Shown here piece by piece: positions 36,108 through 47,629 of a stretch of 64,000 nucleotides of DNA. Source of the stretch: Kudoa neothunni (Eukaryota > Cnidaria). A program made the translations under genes and the position numbers. Position 1 is the first letter of the stretch; every line of letters starts with the position of its first letter. The stretch lies in assembly GCA_964304625.1 (NCBI GenBank), contig OZ199838.1, positions 16,864,001 through 16,928,000 of the forward strand, given 5' to 3'. The notes under the pieces are model-generated. The model was not told where the DNA came from and searched no databases. It saw nothing but the letters and a program-made list of their open reading frames with translations.

Positions 36108-38285
36108 ACTATACATTGAAAGTGGTTCGGAGGACTTGGATGAAATAATTAATGAGCCAGTCAACAATGTTGACGATCATGATGCTTACGATAGCGATAC
36201 GAGCATTGAAGATATGACCCTTGTCCCTTTTGTTGTCTACAAAGATGGAGAAAAATGGTGTAAAACTCCAACTAGGGTTGAAAGAAGGCCTAAAATGAAA
36301 AATATTTATAATGTAAAAGCGGCATTTACAAATAAAGCTTTACGGAATGGCCAAACTCCCATGAGGGCTTTTAGTCATTTGTTGACCAATAAAATATTGA
36401 AAAAGATCCAATATTGTACCAAAAAATTTATTGAGCAAAAAAAAACAAATATCTAAAGGATAAATATGGCCGAGTTGAAAGTTTTTTTGGAAGCTATCTT
36501 ATTAATTGGTTTAATGAAAGGCAAAAATGAAAACATCCAAAAATATTGGACTGAAAAATATGGCCTTCAATTACTAATTGCAAAAATTACAAGAAATCGC
36601 TTTGAAGACTTTGCAACTTGTCTCAGATTCGACAAGAGAAGAACCAGGGATAGAGAGGATAAACTTTCCCCCATCAGATGTATATTTGATGGGTTTATAA
36701 AGACGTGTAAAGAAAGTTACAACCCACCTTCCCAATTGATTGTGGATGAACAGCTTGTCACATTCAGAGGCCGTTGCCCCTTCAAAATGTTCATTCCTTC
36801 TAAGCCTGGAAAGTATGGGATAAAAATATGGGCGTTGTGTGATGCAACAAACGCGTATCTATGCAATGCAAAGATATATATTGGCAAAGAGAACGGTGTT
36901 GTTGAAACCAACCAAGATGAAAATGTGGTAAAGGATTTAGTTACACCTTATTTAAAAAAAGGTCGTAATGTTACCACGGACAACTTTTTTACCTCATTGT
37001 CAGTTGTGAGATACTTAATGTCTCATCAAACAACAATTGTAGGGACTTTCCGTAAAAATAAAAACTTTCTCATCCCTGAATTTCAATCATCAAAGGGAGT
37101 ACCAAACGATGTGAAATTTTTATTTCAGGATAAATTTAATTGGTAAAATACAATCCCAAGAAAAATAGATGTGTGGTACTTATAAGCTCCACACATCGAG
37201 ATTGTGATATTGATCCTGAATCGAAAAAACCAGAGATCATAAATTATTACAACCAAACCAAAGGAGGGGTTGATACGCTTGACCAAATTGTCCGCTACTA
37301 TTCCACCAAAAGAGCCACTCGTCGTTGGCGCTTTTCTTTAACATCATCGATATATCCGCATATAATGCATATCTCCTGTATGCTTATCGAAACCCGCAAT
37401 TCAAAAATACTCATAAAAACAAATCCCGAAGAGAGTTTTTAAAAATGTTAGCTGAAGAATTGCTAGGAAACGATGATATCAATTTTGAAACCATCCTAAT
37501 AAAAGGGAAGGAACCTCCTTCTGGAAGAGGCACATACCATATTTGCTCAATAAACAAGAAAAGCGGGAGAATTTGCTCAAATTGCGACAAATTTGTCTGC
37601 GAAAATCACCGAATTGAAAATATAGAATGCGATTTGTGTAACAAAAAATAAAATATATTGTATTATTTATCTATTTTATTTCGCCATATTTTTATACGAA
37701 TTTATATTTTTTATTAAATTTGATTATATCTACAAAATATATCATATTTGTGTAATTTACCTATTTAGATTTTAGACAAAACGATTAGAATTAATGTCAT
37801 TATAATAAGATGGTATAGATAGATTGGACATGTAATTCAGTTCAATGGTGGAAAATATTAAATTATCGTTTTTAGTTATAAACAAAATAATTTATTGATT
37901 ATATCTTTATTATAATAGTTTCTTGCCAATTAATCAAAACACCATCTAAATTAAACCGCTAATTACAATCATAAAATAACAATTTTGAAAGTTATAAATT
38001 TATTTTAAATACAAAAATTATATGATCTAATGTCATTTTGTTTCTTTTATACGATATCGCTTTTATGTAAGTTTATATTTGCAAATTATTTATTTTTTTA
38101 ATGCGCGCGCCTAAAAAAGTTGATTTTAATGTTTTAAATTAAATTTTTTTTCTCTTTTTTTAACTTAAAACTAAGCTGTTCTATTGTTTTATTTACCTTT
38201 ATTGTCATATAGTTTCAAATATAATTATGCTACGATTAAATTGCATAGGACCACAGCGGTCCTCTTCAGGTATTCGTAGGGGTAT

Positions 38286-38910
38286 TATGTTATACACACG
38301 TGGTATTTTAAATTTTAAAAAATTATTATTATTATCCGTAAATAAAATTAACAAAAATTGTTTTATATGAAAAATTTATCGCCGATTCATGCGCACACAA
38401 TCAAATATTAAAACTTCTCACGTAAATCCATTTTATGAATGCAAAGTGCAAAGTACGTGAAGAGTTTATAGTAATAATTTTAAAGTTAAAATGGCTAAGT
38501 ATATATGATTATTAATAAAGATGATATAGTTAATTGTGTTAAATTTTACAACAAATCCTATTTTTAGAAAAATTAATCATCACGATGTTTAGATGTACCG
38601 CTAGTTATCTGCAGTAAGTACCTGTGGATAATAGTAAAAACATGTTATTACAAGGAAAAATATTATATTAATTTTTTAGCATCGTAAATAAAGAAAATAA
38701 ACTAGGCAATCATCGATATGGTGAAGTCCCATCCTTGATAGGCGTTGTAAAATAGAGCTCTAACTTATCAATAACTATGTTATACTTACTAATCTTATGT
38801 TTGTTATTTATAAATTGTTAATAATGTTCATACTATTAACCAAACTCAATCAGATTGAAGTATTTACAAAATATGCCGAATGTTTTCGCCTATACACTAT
38901 AAAAAATATA
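38286..38910 (+). promoter_or_regulatory. 5' flank of surface gene 4, conserved with gene 5
   Basis: About 620 bp align with 47636-48259 upstream of gene 5, starting exactly at the right end of the piggyBac. Shared blocks include TTTTAGAAAAATTAATCATC, GTACCTGTGGATA or close forms of it, AAAACATGTTATTACAAGG, and TATAAAAAATA about 10 bp before the ATG. Such conservation in AT-rich non-coding DNA suggests either regulatory constraint or recent duplication; the two cannot be separated by eye. Confidence 0.5.
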
Positions 38911-41809
38911 ATGAGGAGTTCACTTTACCAATTTAGTGTATTTTTGATTGTTTTATGTAACTAGGAATATTTATTTGCGATCAAACTAAATAAAATATAG
39001 TCAAATGCACTTTTCAGAATGTATCCAGCGAAGGAGGTCAAGTTGAAGATCAAACTCCTACGAATGAACTCAGATATAAAATCGTAGAGGATAATAAAGA
39101 AAAGAAAGTTCAACTTATATTGAGCGGAGGCGCCTACGGAGCTAGTGATTATTGCCAGATTAAAAAAGCGAATGATGGAGCAACAGAATATCAAGTTATA
39201 GATACATGCCCTGGGACAGAGAGCCCAAGCGGCAATAACAAATGCGTTAGAAAATGCGAGGGAAATAACAACATTTTGGAATTTGACAAATTTTCTCCAA
39301 GAACGAAATATATTGTTGTTTTTAAAGGTAATGATGCTGCAAACGCCGCAGGGAAAAGCAATGGAGGAACTGTATTTGGACTCGAATTACGTAATAAATG
39401 ATTAATAAAAATTCTTCAAACTGAAATGTTTTTAGGATTACTTGCCAATCCAAAGGTCGCTGTGACCACTACAGCAGATAGTAAATTAAAGTTGAGCACA
39501 AAAACTTGCCCACCAGTCAAATGTCCTATATACTACAAAGGGGTCGAATATGTAACTACCACGCAAGGAGGTGATTGCAATGCCGCCAATAATTTAAACG
39601 AAGTTGAATTTGATTTAATGTTGCCTCATTACGAAATGAAATGTGATAATTATCCAAGCTTCTTTTATAAGCTTCAAAATAAATATACTTTATCGAAAAT
39701 TGATGTTTATAAACCACAATATTATGTAGCTTACACTTCGGCTCAGAAAAATAAATATTCACTTAAGTTTACGAATAAATTTCCTTTCGAAATCTGTCGA
39801 TTTAGTATTAGGGATGGGTCATCCCAAGCTAATGCTGAAGGAACTACAAACGAATATATATCAAATTGTGGTGGGCAAGATAAACCTTGCTATGCTCCTT
39901 GCAACAATGTAGAGCTTACTTTCACTGAATCGAAGACAATATTAGAAGTGTTGATACAAACAAGACACTTTCCACTAGAAAAAGTCGACAATGCATATGA
40001 AGGTTATACACAAACGAAATTCGGTAACAATTTAATATTTATATATTTAATTATGCTCGGATAGTTGTTAATTTATCTACTTCGGCCAATGATGAATTAA
40101 TATCTGCCATAACTCATGAAAATCTGTCTTTAAATGTGCGCCTCTTTAAACCTGATTCAAATCCTAAATTTACAAGTTGCACTGTCACCCATTTCGTTGC
40201 TGACAAACCACCACCTACTAATACCGGGGAAACAAAATGTGGAGATAACGATAATTGTTCTAATGACTGTACTTCAGCCTTAGTAATAAAAGAACTTTCA
40301 AATGGGAAGCCATACATTATTGTAATAACACCTGGAGCAGATGGTACGAGTGGCGTACCAACGAATTTCAAAGAACATATATTCATTAGAACTGGTATAT
40401 TAATTGATAAATAAAGTTTGCATAATAAATACTTAGATAAAGCAACAAGCCCAACATTCCCTGCCATAACACCAATAATAGATGAGACAACAGCGACGAT
40501 TGCAGCCCTTACAGGAGATGGAACTATTACAACAGAAGATATAACATGTGCATATTATATCAGCCCTCGCGGAAAGGATATATACGTATGTGCAATGTGT
40601 ATTGATAGTTATCCTTGCCGAGGTTTTTGCAAAGAAACTAAACAAATTGTTGGATTAACGCCAGGCACTGAATATGATCTTAAGGTAGTTGCCCACAAAG
40701 GTTATGGATTCAAAGAGCATCAAATAAAAACACGTACGAAACAATTGAATGATAAAAAATGATTAAATTTATAGTAATGTCAAAACTGACACTTGAAAAA
40801 CAATTTACGGACAAAGGTTTCAAAGTGATGGGTTCGTTGTCGACACCAGATCCCTTCGCTCTATGCAGCTACAAAGTTAAAGTTAAAAAGGGGAAAAATT
40901 TTGAGTTGATCCACGAATGTCCAGCTACTCCACCCCAAACAGTAGCAACTCCAAGCAAGCCTAAAAACATACCAAAGGTTTCTAAAATTGAGGTTGCTAG
41001 ATCAGCTGCTGATCGAAAACCTACATCCAACCCTGAAAATAACACTGTCACGACAACATCATGCACTGAATTACCTACATGTTCCGAAATAATATATACT
41101 AATCTTTACGATCGTTCCAAAAAATACCAGATGTTGGTAACTGCCGTTGGTGGTCGTTCAGAGGAAATCACTATTGATATCCCTGAAAGTAATTCGATTT
41201 TAATAATACTTCTAACGAAATTATTTTCATTAATTTTTAATATATTAGATAATTTTTCAATAAGTGAACATGTCAACAAAAAAGTAATCATTGGCATAGA
41301 ACGCGAAGGGAACAAGCTTAAAGTTACAGCTCTACTTCGGAGCGATGCCCCGGAAAGCACATGTGGTTGGGAGTTACGTAACTCTTCAGAAGATGGAAAG
41401 AGTTTGGTAAAATCGTGTAACGGTGCCAATGACAGTGGTTGTGAAACCCTTCCATTATGTAAGGGTTTTGAAATTCTTAACATAGAAGATACTAGTGATT
41501 ATCATCTCACTGTATATGTGAGCAGTGATCCAACAATAATCGGGCATGCGATAATCAAGCAAGGTAAACAAAATAGTTACTCAATTTGATAAAATATTTT
41601 TAGGTGAATCTCACGATACAATGAAATCAACGTAAGTTGTGTAAGTTTTTTCATTTTTAATATTAATTTAGATCAAAAAATACCATGTATTTTTAATTAC
41701 GTTTAATTATGTTTGATTATTATTCCTTAGAATTATAGCTTCGGCAGTAGCGGGAGTCGTAGTCGTTGCTATTGGAATCGGAGTGATTATTATGAAAAGA
41801 AAGAATTGA
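38911..41809 (+). CDS. Surface gene 4: modular cysteine-rich type I membrane protein (828 aa)
   Basis: Nine exons: 38911-38956, 39001-39390, 39436-40023, 40065-40394, 40437-40733, 40775-41188, 41249-41563, 41604-41631, 41731-41809; the summed length is in frame. The signal peptide starts MRSSLYQFSVFLIVL. Seven four-cysteine modules follow: exon 2; exon 3 (two); exons 4, 5, 6 and 7. Exon 5 ends in a clear fibronectin III-like motif (VGLTPGTEYDLKVVAH). Exon 6 has a Pro/Thr-rich hinge (ATPPQTVATPSKPKN). The final helix and tail match gene 2 (GVVVVAIGIGVII, MKRKN). Exon 7 encodes the same protein sequence as gene 2. Parts of exons 3 and 5-6 are instead identical to gene 5, which marks the gene as a mosaic. 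A piggyBac lies 630 bp upstream and a hAT relic starts about 60 bp downstream. No defect seen; function unknown. Confidence 0.87.
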
Positions 41810-41869
41810 AGACCACTCATTACATTATTATGAATTTTTTTTAAATTTTATATCTTATTTTTATAACAT

Positions 41870-44800
41870 TAACAGACACTGCCCATTCGTTCGTGTTCGT
41901 GTCCGCTTTTATTTACATTATGTCAAACTTGAATGTGGAAACTGTTGAAGAGGCTTTGAAAACTCGTAGACTTTGCTCTTAGCAATAATCTACATCGCAT
42001 TCTAAAGAATGGGACAATTTTTTTACCATCTTTACTAAAGACGGAGTTGAAACACCCTAAATTTATTTTATTGTTTGCACAAGGTGCAACAAAACATTTC
42101 CGCATAAGTCTTCTTACGGGAATAGGAAACTTATTAGTCATAATAAATTACATACCCAAACAAATAAAGATATAAAATGAGTGAATTATTTGTCTCACCT
42201 CTCTCATTTGTTGATTTAAGCGTATCAAATCAAGTAATGTTTGACTCTAAAATTGCTAATTGTGTAGTTGAAACAATCTCTTCTTTGTCAATAATGGAAA
42301 GTGCATCATTTACTGAGATGATGAACTTCGCCTTTTACTTGGGCAGAAAGTTCGATGAATCTAGTGCTAGAGTTAAGATTTTATAAAAAAAATGCGTTAA
42401 AAATTAATTATGAATAAGTACGAGCCTAAACGTTGATATTTGAACTGATAATCCCAAAATCAATTCATACATTGATATACCAGTGTTATTTGTTAAAAAT
42501 TTCACCCTTCAACAATTCCAAAATGACATGATCTATTATCCTGTAAAACATATTGCAAAAAATATAAATAAAATCTGCACGGAATTTTGTAGTAAATTTT
42601 CACTTAACAAATCTGATCTAAGAATTGTTTGTGACTCTGCAGAAAACGATCTACAGGGTCTAAGAGAGTTCAACACAACCAGATGTGCTGCTCACCACCT
42701 TAACACTATTATATCTCAAGGTATTTTATGTATTAAATTGATGTAAAAGTGATATACTTAACGATATGCTATCTTAATCTCTCATACTTATTTTTGGTAA
42801 ATCAAGATAAAACTGTTATAATCTAAATTTAAATAATTTATTTTTATCTATTTTAATATATTGATTATATGTTTTTATCACTAATAAGTTTATCAATAAA
42901 TTTTGCTTTTGCTATAATATCTAATTTCGGCTTGTTTATTGTGTAGCTTAGGATCTCAGCACAAGCGGCACATCCGGTTTATCCGTACTAAGGATGAATG
43001 TTGACAAACTGTGCGGATCTGTTCATAAAACAGCTAATTTACAGTCCATTATATTTTCATTGAAAATACAATGGGGCTCAGCTACGCGACCATGGAGAGG
43101 TCTCTGCGATCGATATAGAACGTTAGTGGCGTGTTTCGATAATTCGAAGGGTGTGATAGAGAATCATCCAGCTAAAAAGTACTTTGATGGATTGGACAAG
43201 AACGAATGTGTTGTTGTAGTTGAATTATTCAAAATATATTCCGATTTCTTTGATCAGGTGGAGCAGGTGAAGTGACCATCGTTACATTATGAAATTCGTT
43301 TAAGTTCCGTTTTTTATATTATCGTTAGGTGTTTATTGTATGTCTTTGGAAAGTTTATTGGACGAAGTATTGATATCAACCATAAAATCGCGGCTTTTCT
43401 CCACCAAAATTTTAATAAATTCAAATTTATTTTGTAGATCTGCGAAATAAAGAATTAAATTTCGTGATAAACCACGTTGAGTCGTTTTTTTTTTGGCATA
43501 GCTGAACCAAATTATCTACTTAAAAAAAGAATTTGATGGTAAATCTTTGCTTGTAACAAATATTAAAAAAATTTAGAATTAATTTCAAAGAGCCCAGAAC
43601 CTTTGAAAAAACACTCAATATGTTATGAACTGGATAGTGACTCAGAGGATAAGCAATCAGAAATTCAACTGTATATCCGAGAAAGAGTCAACAAAGTTTA
43701 CGAAAATCCGCTCGTTTATTGGGAAAACTCAAAGAAAGAAAATCTTAAAAAAATTGCAACTAACGTGTACAGTAAAGGTTTAAGATCGGTTCGGTTTTTA
43801 CAAAAACCGAAATTTGGAATTTTTGTTAAGTATTTATCATATTCTAAACAAAGAAAACTTTTTAATGTATTAAATGAGCATAAGATTTTTGTGGAATTGC
43901 GCGTGTTTTAACGGTGATAAAATTGATCAAAAATGGTGAGCGCTATTTGGAATTTTTTGTTAAATTAGCCGATGAGAAGGCAAAATGTAAAAAATGCAAT
44001 GCTGTACTTGTTTGCAAAAAAGACTTAACGAGCACACTTCATTCACATGCCAAGACGCATGGGATTGATTCAAAATTAAAGTTGTTCAACATCATTAATA
44101 TTTTTAAATAAAAATTAGAATCGTTCAAACGCAACCCATAATTAACACTTTTGTCAACAAAGGTCTCGGGGAGTCAAATCTTGACTCAGATATCGCGAGA
44201 CTGATCGCTGTCGACAATATTCCAATTTAGAAAATTGTCAGCAGTATAACTTTAAGAAAATTGCTCAAAAAGGCACATGAAAAAGAAGTTCCAGTGTCCT
44301 ATGACGCAATTTTTAATTCATTAATCATTGTGGAAAGCTCAATGACAATGAAAATTAAAAAAATCTTTGCTGGGTCAAACGCAAGACCTGCACTCCGTGA
44401 TGACGAGTGGACATCAAGGTTAAATAAACTTTTCCTTAATATCCAAGCGTATTTCGAGGGGAAAAGATCTCTACTGGTGTAACAAGAGTGACAGAAAGAT
44501 GCACAGGTGTAGAATTGGCTTAATTAATAAATTAACAACTCTTCAAATTTGGAGTCAATTCATTATTTATGTGCACTGATGGAGCTTTGAACATGACAAA
44601 ATGTACGTATGAGTTGGAGTTTCAGCAGATAAAGTGCATGCTTCACGGCCTAAATTTGGGTAATCATGTTGTCAAGTGACAATCCTGGAATAACTTAACT
44701 TATAGTTGTTAAAAACACAATGTACAAAGAAACCTATAGTTTTCAGATAGAAAATACAGGAATGATAACGAAAGAGCTGGAATCTGATGAATTAGAATTT

Positions 44801-46102
44801 GATGAGCAGGAGTTTGTTCTTATGTCCAACTTTTTTGATGTTGTTTCTCGGGTCAGGTCAATTATCAATTTTTTCAAGATCTGGATTGGCTACCGACACA
44901 TTAAGGAAGTCGTGTGAGGAAAAAGGAGTACAACATTTATCTCTAAACATGATTGTTTCAGACGTTGGTCCAGCTTATATCAAATGTTGATAAAGTTTGT
45001 TCAAATGTACCAGGCAATAGATCATACTTATTTTATTCTGGAAAAAGAATTATCAGTAGATAAGGACGAAATAATTTTCATTAATGTAATTACTTACATA
45101 ATATTTTTATTAATGATTTACAATAAAGGAACTAACATCATCCCTTGCAATTGTACATCGAGCTATTCTTAAATTGTCTGAGTCGATTAATAATTTGGCG
45201 CAATGTGATTTTATATTGACAGGCGCAATAAATTAACTCACACGTTTTGAGGGATCAATTGCATCGAAATTAAAAGAAAACTTCATCAAGCGCTGCAAAG
45301 AAAGACGGACAATTTGGTCGGAGATTTTTTTGAATCTAAGTTTTGATTCGAAAATCTGTGACAAAAGCTTTTTCTACAAAAGACCGTCGCGTTTTGAGCT
45401 AGAGGAAGCGATAAACTTTGTTGAGCCAGTTGATCAAATTGAAAGTGAAGTCCCTGAGTCTAATTTGGACTTAGAAGATTTGATAAATTACGTTTCTGAG
45501 CCCAAGCGTTTAAAACTTACCGACTCAGATGAAATCCTCAATTTTACATGTCATGACTTGATGACGGATCGCTTAGAAAGAGTTCGAAAAGCCCTTTCTA
45601 ACATAAGACCCACGAGCATTAATTCCGAAAGATGTTTTTCCTTGTGTAATCACATCATAACCCCACTCAGAACAAGATTGAGCGATCCAAAACTCGACAC
45701 TATCGTGTTTATTTATGAAAACCGGAATAGTTAATTTTCGTTTAATTCTAATGATATTTGTTATGATGGATTATGTAGAATTCTAACATAAATAGACTAT
45801 AACCATTTATAAAAGGAAGGATCTATCATATTTTGAGAATTAAATTTTTTAATAAGAGAATACAAAATTAATTAAACTGTAAGATAATTTTAAACCTTTT
45901 TTTAAAAAGTATGTTTAAAAATGAATAGTTTATATTTATATTTTTTTTATAAATCATTAAATATTTCTTCTAAATAATTTAAAAAAAAACCGAAAACAGA
46001 AATACGGAACCGAAACCGAACCGAATTAAACCTTAGTGTACAGCCGACCAGCGTCCATTTCAATGCCAGAGCAGGCGTTTTCGTACGCTGGGAAAATCTT
46101 GT
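41870..46102 (+). mobile_element. hAT transposon relic, copy 3, with a nested hAT
   Basis: Downstream of gene 4 at the same offset as copy 2 behind gene 2. Parts on the + strand: N-terminus MSNLNVETVEEALKTRR (41920) and a BED-like finger (CTRCNKTFPHKSS...H...H, about 42070). VMFDSKIANCVVETIS (about 42240), the DDE region LRIVCDSAEN to CAAHHLN (42600-42720), the middle region 42994-43275 and the NPLVYWENSK block (about 43710) follow. The second hAT then interrupts it at 43772/43. The dimerisation motif resumes at 46044 and is cut off by the inverted-repeat element at 46103. Decayed by stops and frameshifts. Confidence 0.82.
43773..46035 (+). mobile_element. hAT transposon nested inside hAT copy 3 (2,263 bp)
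   Basis: GTGTACAG flanks it at 43765-43772 and 46036-46043, a perfect 8-bp duplication of the host hAT sequence. Ends are inverted repeats: TAAAGGTTTAAGATCGGTTC, and the right end reversed TAAGGTTTAATTCGGTTCGG. Inside are a BED finger (CKKCNAVLVCKK...H...H, about 43980-44060), a middle region (RPALRDDEWTSRL, about 44390) and a C-terminal dimerisation domain (PTSINSERCFSLCNHIITPL, then RTRLSDPKLDTIVFIYENR, about 45610-45730). Stops and frameshifts show it too is dead. It belongs to a different subfamily from its host element. Confidence 0.93.
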
Positions 46103-46658
46103 CGGTTAAAATGTAGAATAGTGGTCGTAATCCAAATCAGCGATACCGGACAAAAACGCACCTATTGAATATTTTATTATTGAACATTTATAAATGTGGC
46201 ATCTCCAGTAGGGTAACTTTAGCAACAGCTATTTGTCATCATAATAATAGTTGATGTAATCTATTATATGTTGTATTCCTAGCCCCTCGCGATTATATCA
46301 ACAGGCTGTACCGCAAATTAAGCCGTTTCGAGTAAAGCTCGCTTTATTTATTTTAAAATTTGATTGTGACAACCATGATTCTTTATCGTTTGTTATATTT
46401 CATCCTTAGCAATTGCCTGGTATTAATTATATGTCTATAAGAAAAAAAATCTGTATTTTATGCAAGCATTAGCTAATTAATTGTAGTAAATGCATAAAGT
46501 TAATATCAACAACAATTTATTATAATTAATTCAGTCATTCCCATCATTAAATGCTAAAAAAATATCATATTAATTTATTTTAAAATACGTAGGATAAGTG
46601 TACGAACTAATTATAATCTTTAATCGGTACATGCGGCCACTATTCTACATTTTAACCG
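46103..46658. mobile_element. 556-bp inverted-repeat element (MITE) at the end of hAT copy 3
   Basis: Terminal inverted repeats of 25 bp with one mismatch: CGGTTAAAATGTAGAATAGT at 46103 onward, and its inverse ending at 46658. The interior has no coding frame. It sits where the hAT dimerisation motif of copy 3 breaks off, and no hAT sequence is recognisable beyond it. A TGT on each side may be a 3-bp target duplication, but this is too short to be sure of the superfamily. Confidence 0.75.
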
Positions 46659-47629
46659 TGTGCTGAAATGGAGCGATATGTCTTTCTATAAAGAATGAAA
46701 AATGCGTACACACCGACACACACACTGATTACCGGTTTGCTTTATATAGTAGATGGGGAAGATATCTTTCGATTATGCATGACGTTTTTTAACTCATGAA
46801 AATTTTATTCAACTTCAATTTTTGAATATAAAAGCTACAGTGATGAAAAATTAACAAAATTCCGCCAGATATCCCTGATATATTAGGAATCCTATTTAGA
46901 AATAATGACGAGGAAGAATCTAATCCACAAAAAAAATTAAGTTCTTTGAATATATTAAAGACTTTTTAACAAACAATGACTCGATTACTTAGGAGCACAT
47001 GTAAACATCAAGAGAGCGTAAGAACAGGGAAAAGTAACCGACTTTTTTTAAAATGGAATATTACGATAGAAATCGAATTTTAAATATACACATGTGGTCA
47101 TAAAAGTGCGTATTATCTATTATTTTTGGCGAATTCGCACTTTTCCCCCAATGCCAAAGAGATTCCGTATTTTCCGTCACCCCTTATATAGTAAAAATTA
47201 ATGCGATTGGCAGATAAATTATATTGGTTATCATTATGAGGAGTTGGGTTTATGTTGATTCGTTCCACCATTACAATGAGTCTTTATTTCATATTGATCT
47301 TTTTAATGAAAATAAAATCTAACCTCAATAATTGGCACAAATATTAAAAGATTGCTATATGACATGCATTTTGAGAAAAAGAATATTACTGAGGAATGTT
47401 ATAGTGGTTACTTCAAACTACATTGAGACTGACACATTCGCTTGATTATAATATAGGGGTTTACATTTATTAAAAATATAAGTGTGATAAAAATTGAAAA
47501 TTTAAAACATTTCGTCAATTCTAATGAAACTACATGAATGATAGCATTTTAAGACATAATTCACGAAACAACTCCCACGAATTTACATTTGTCAGCCATG
47601 TGACTAATTAAATGTGATATAACTCTATT
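46659..47629. other. AT-rich interval without recognised genes
   Basis: No open frame or repeat end that I can support. The boundary at about 47630 is where similarity to the 5' flank of gene 4 begins. Confidence 0.45.

Larger units (their letters stand above)
31731..38281 (+). mobile_element. piggyBac transposon interrupted by a Gypsy element
   Basis: TTAA precedes the left end (31727-31730). Left end CCCTCGAATACCTGGGTTGG and the reversed right end CCCTACGAATACCTGAAGAG are inverted repeats. A subterminal GGACC motif recurs at both ends. The transposase starts at 32125 (MDSDGEHIFVEDDCESADD), is cut at 32188 by the Gypsy element, and resumes at 36113 with the same codon phase. It keeps the three catalytic aspartates: IVDEQL (about 36740), TTDNFF (about 36975) and GGVDTLDQ (about 37265). 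The C-terminal cysteine-rich finger is at about 37570-37645 (CSNCDKFVC...CDLC). One in-frame stop and two frameshifts also break it, so it was decaying besides the insertion. It lies directly upstream of the flank of surface gene 4. Confidence 0.9.
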
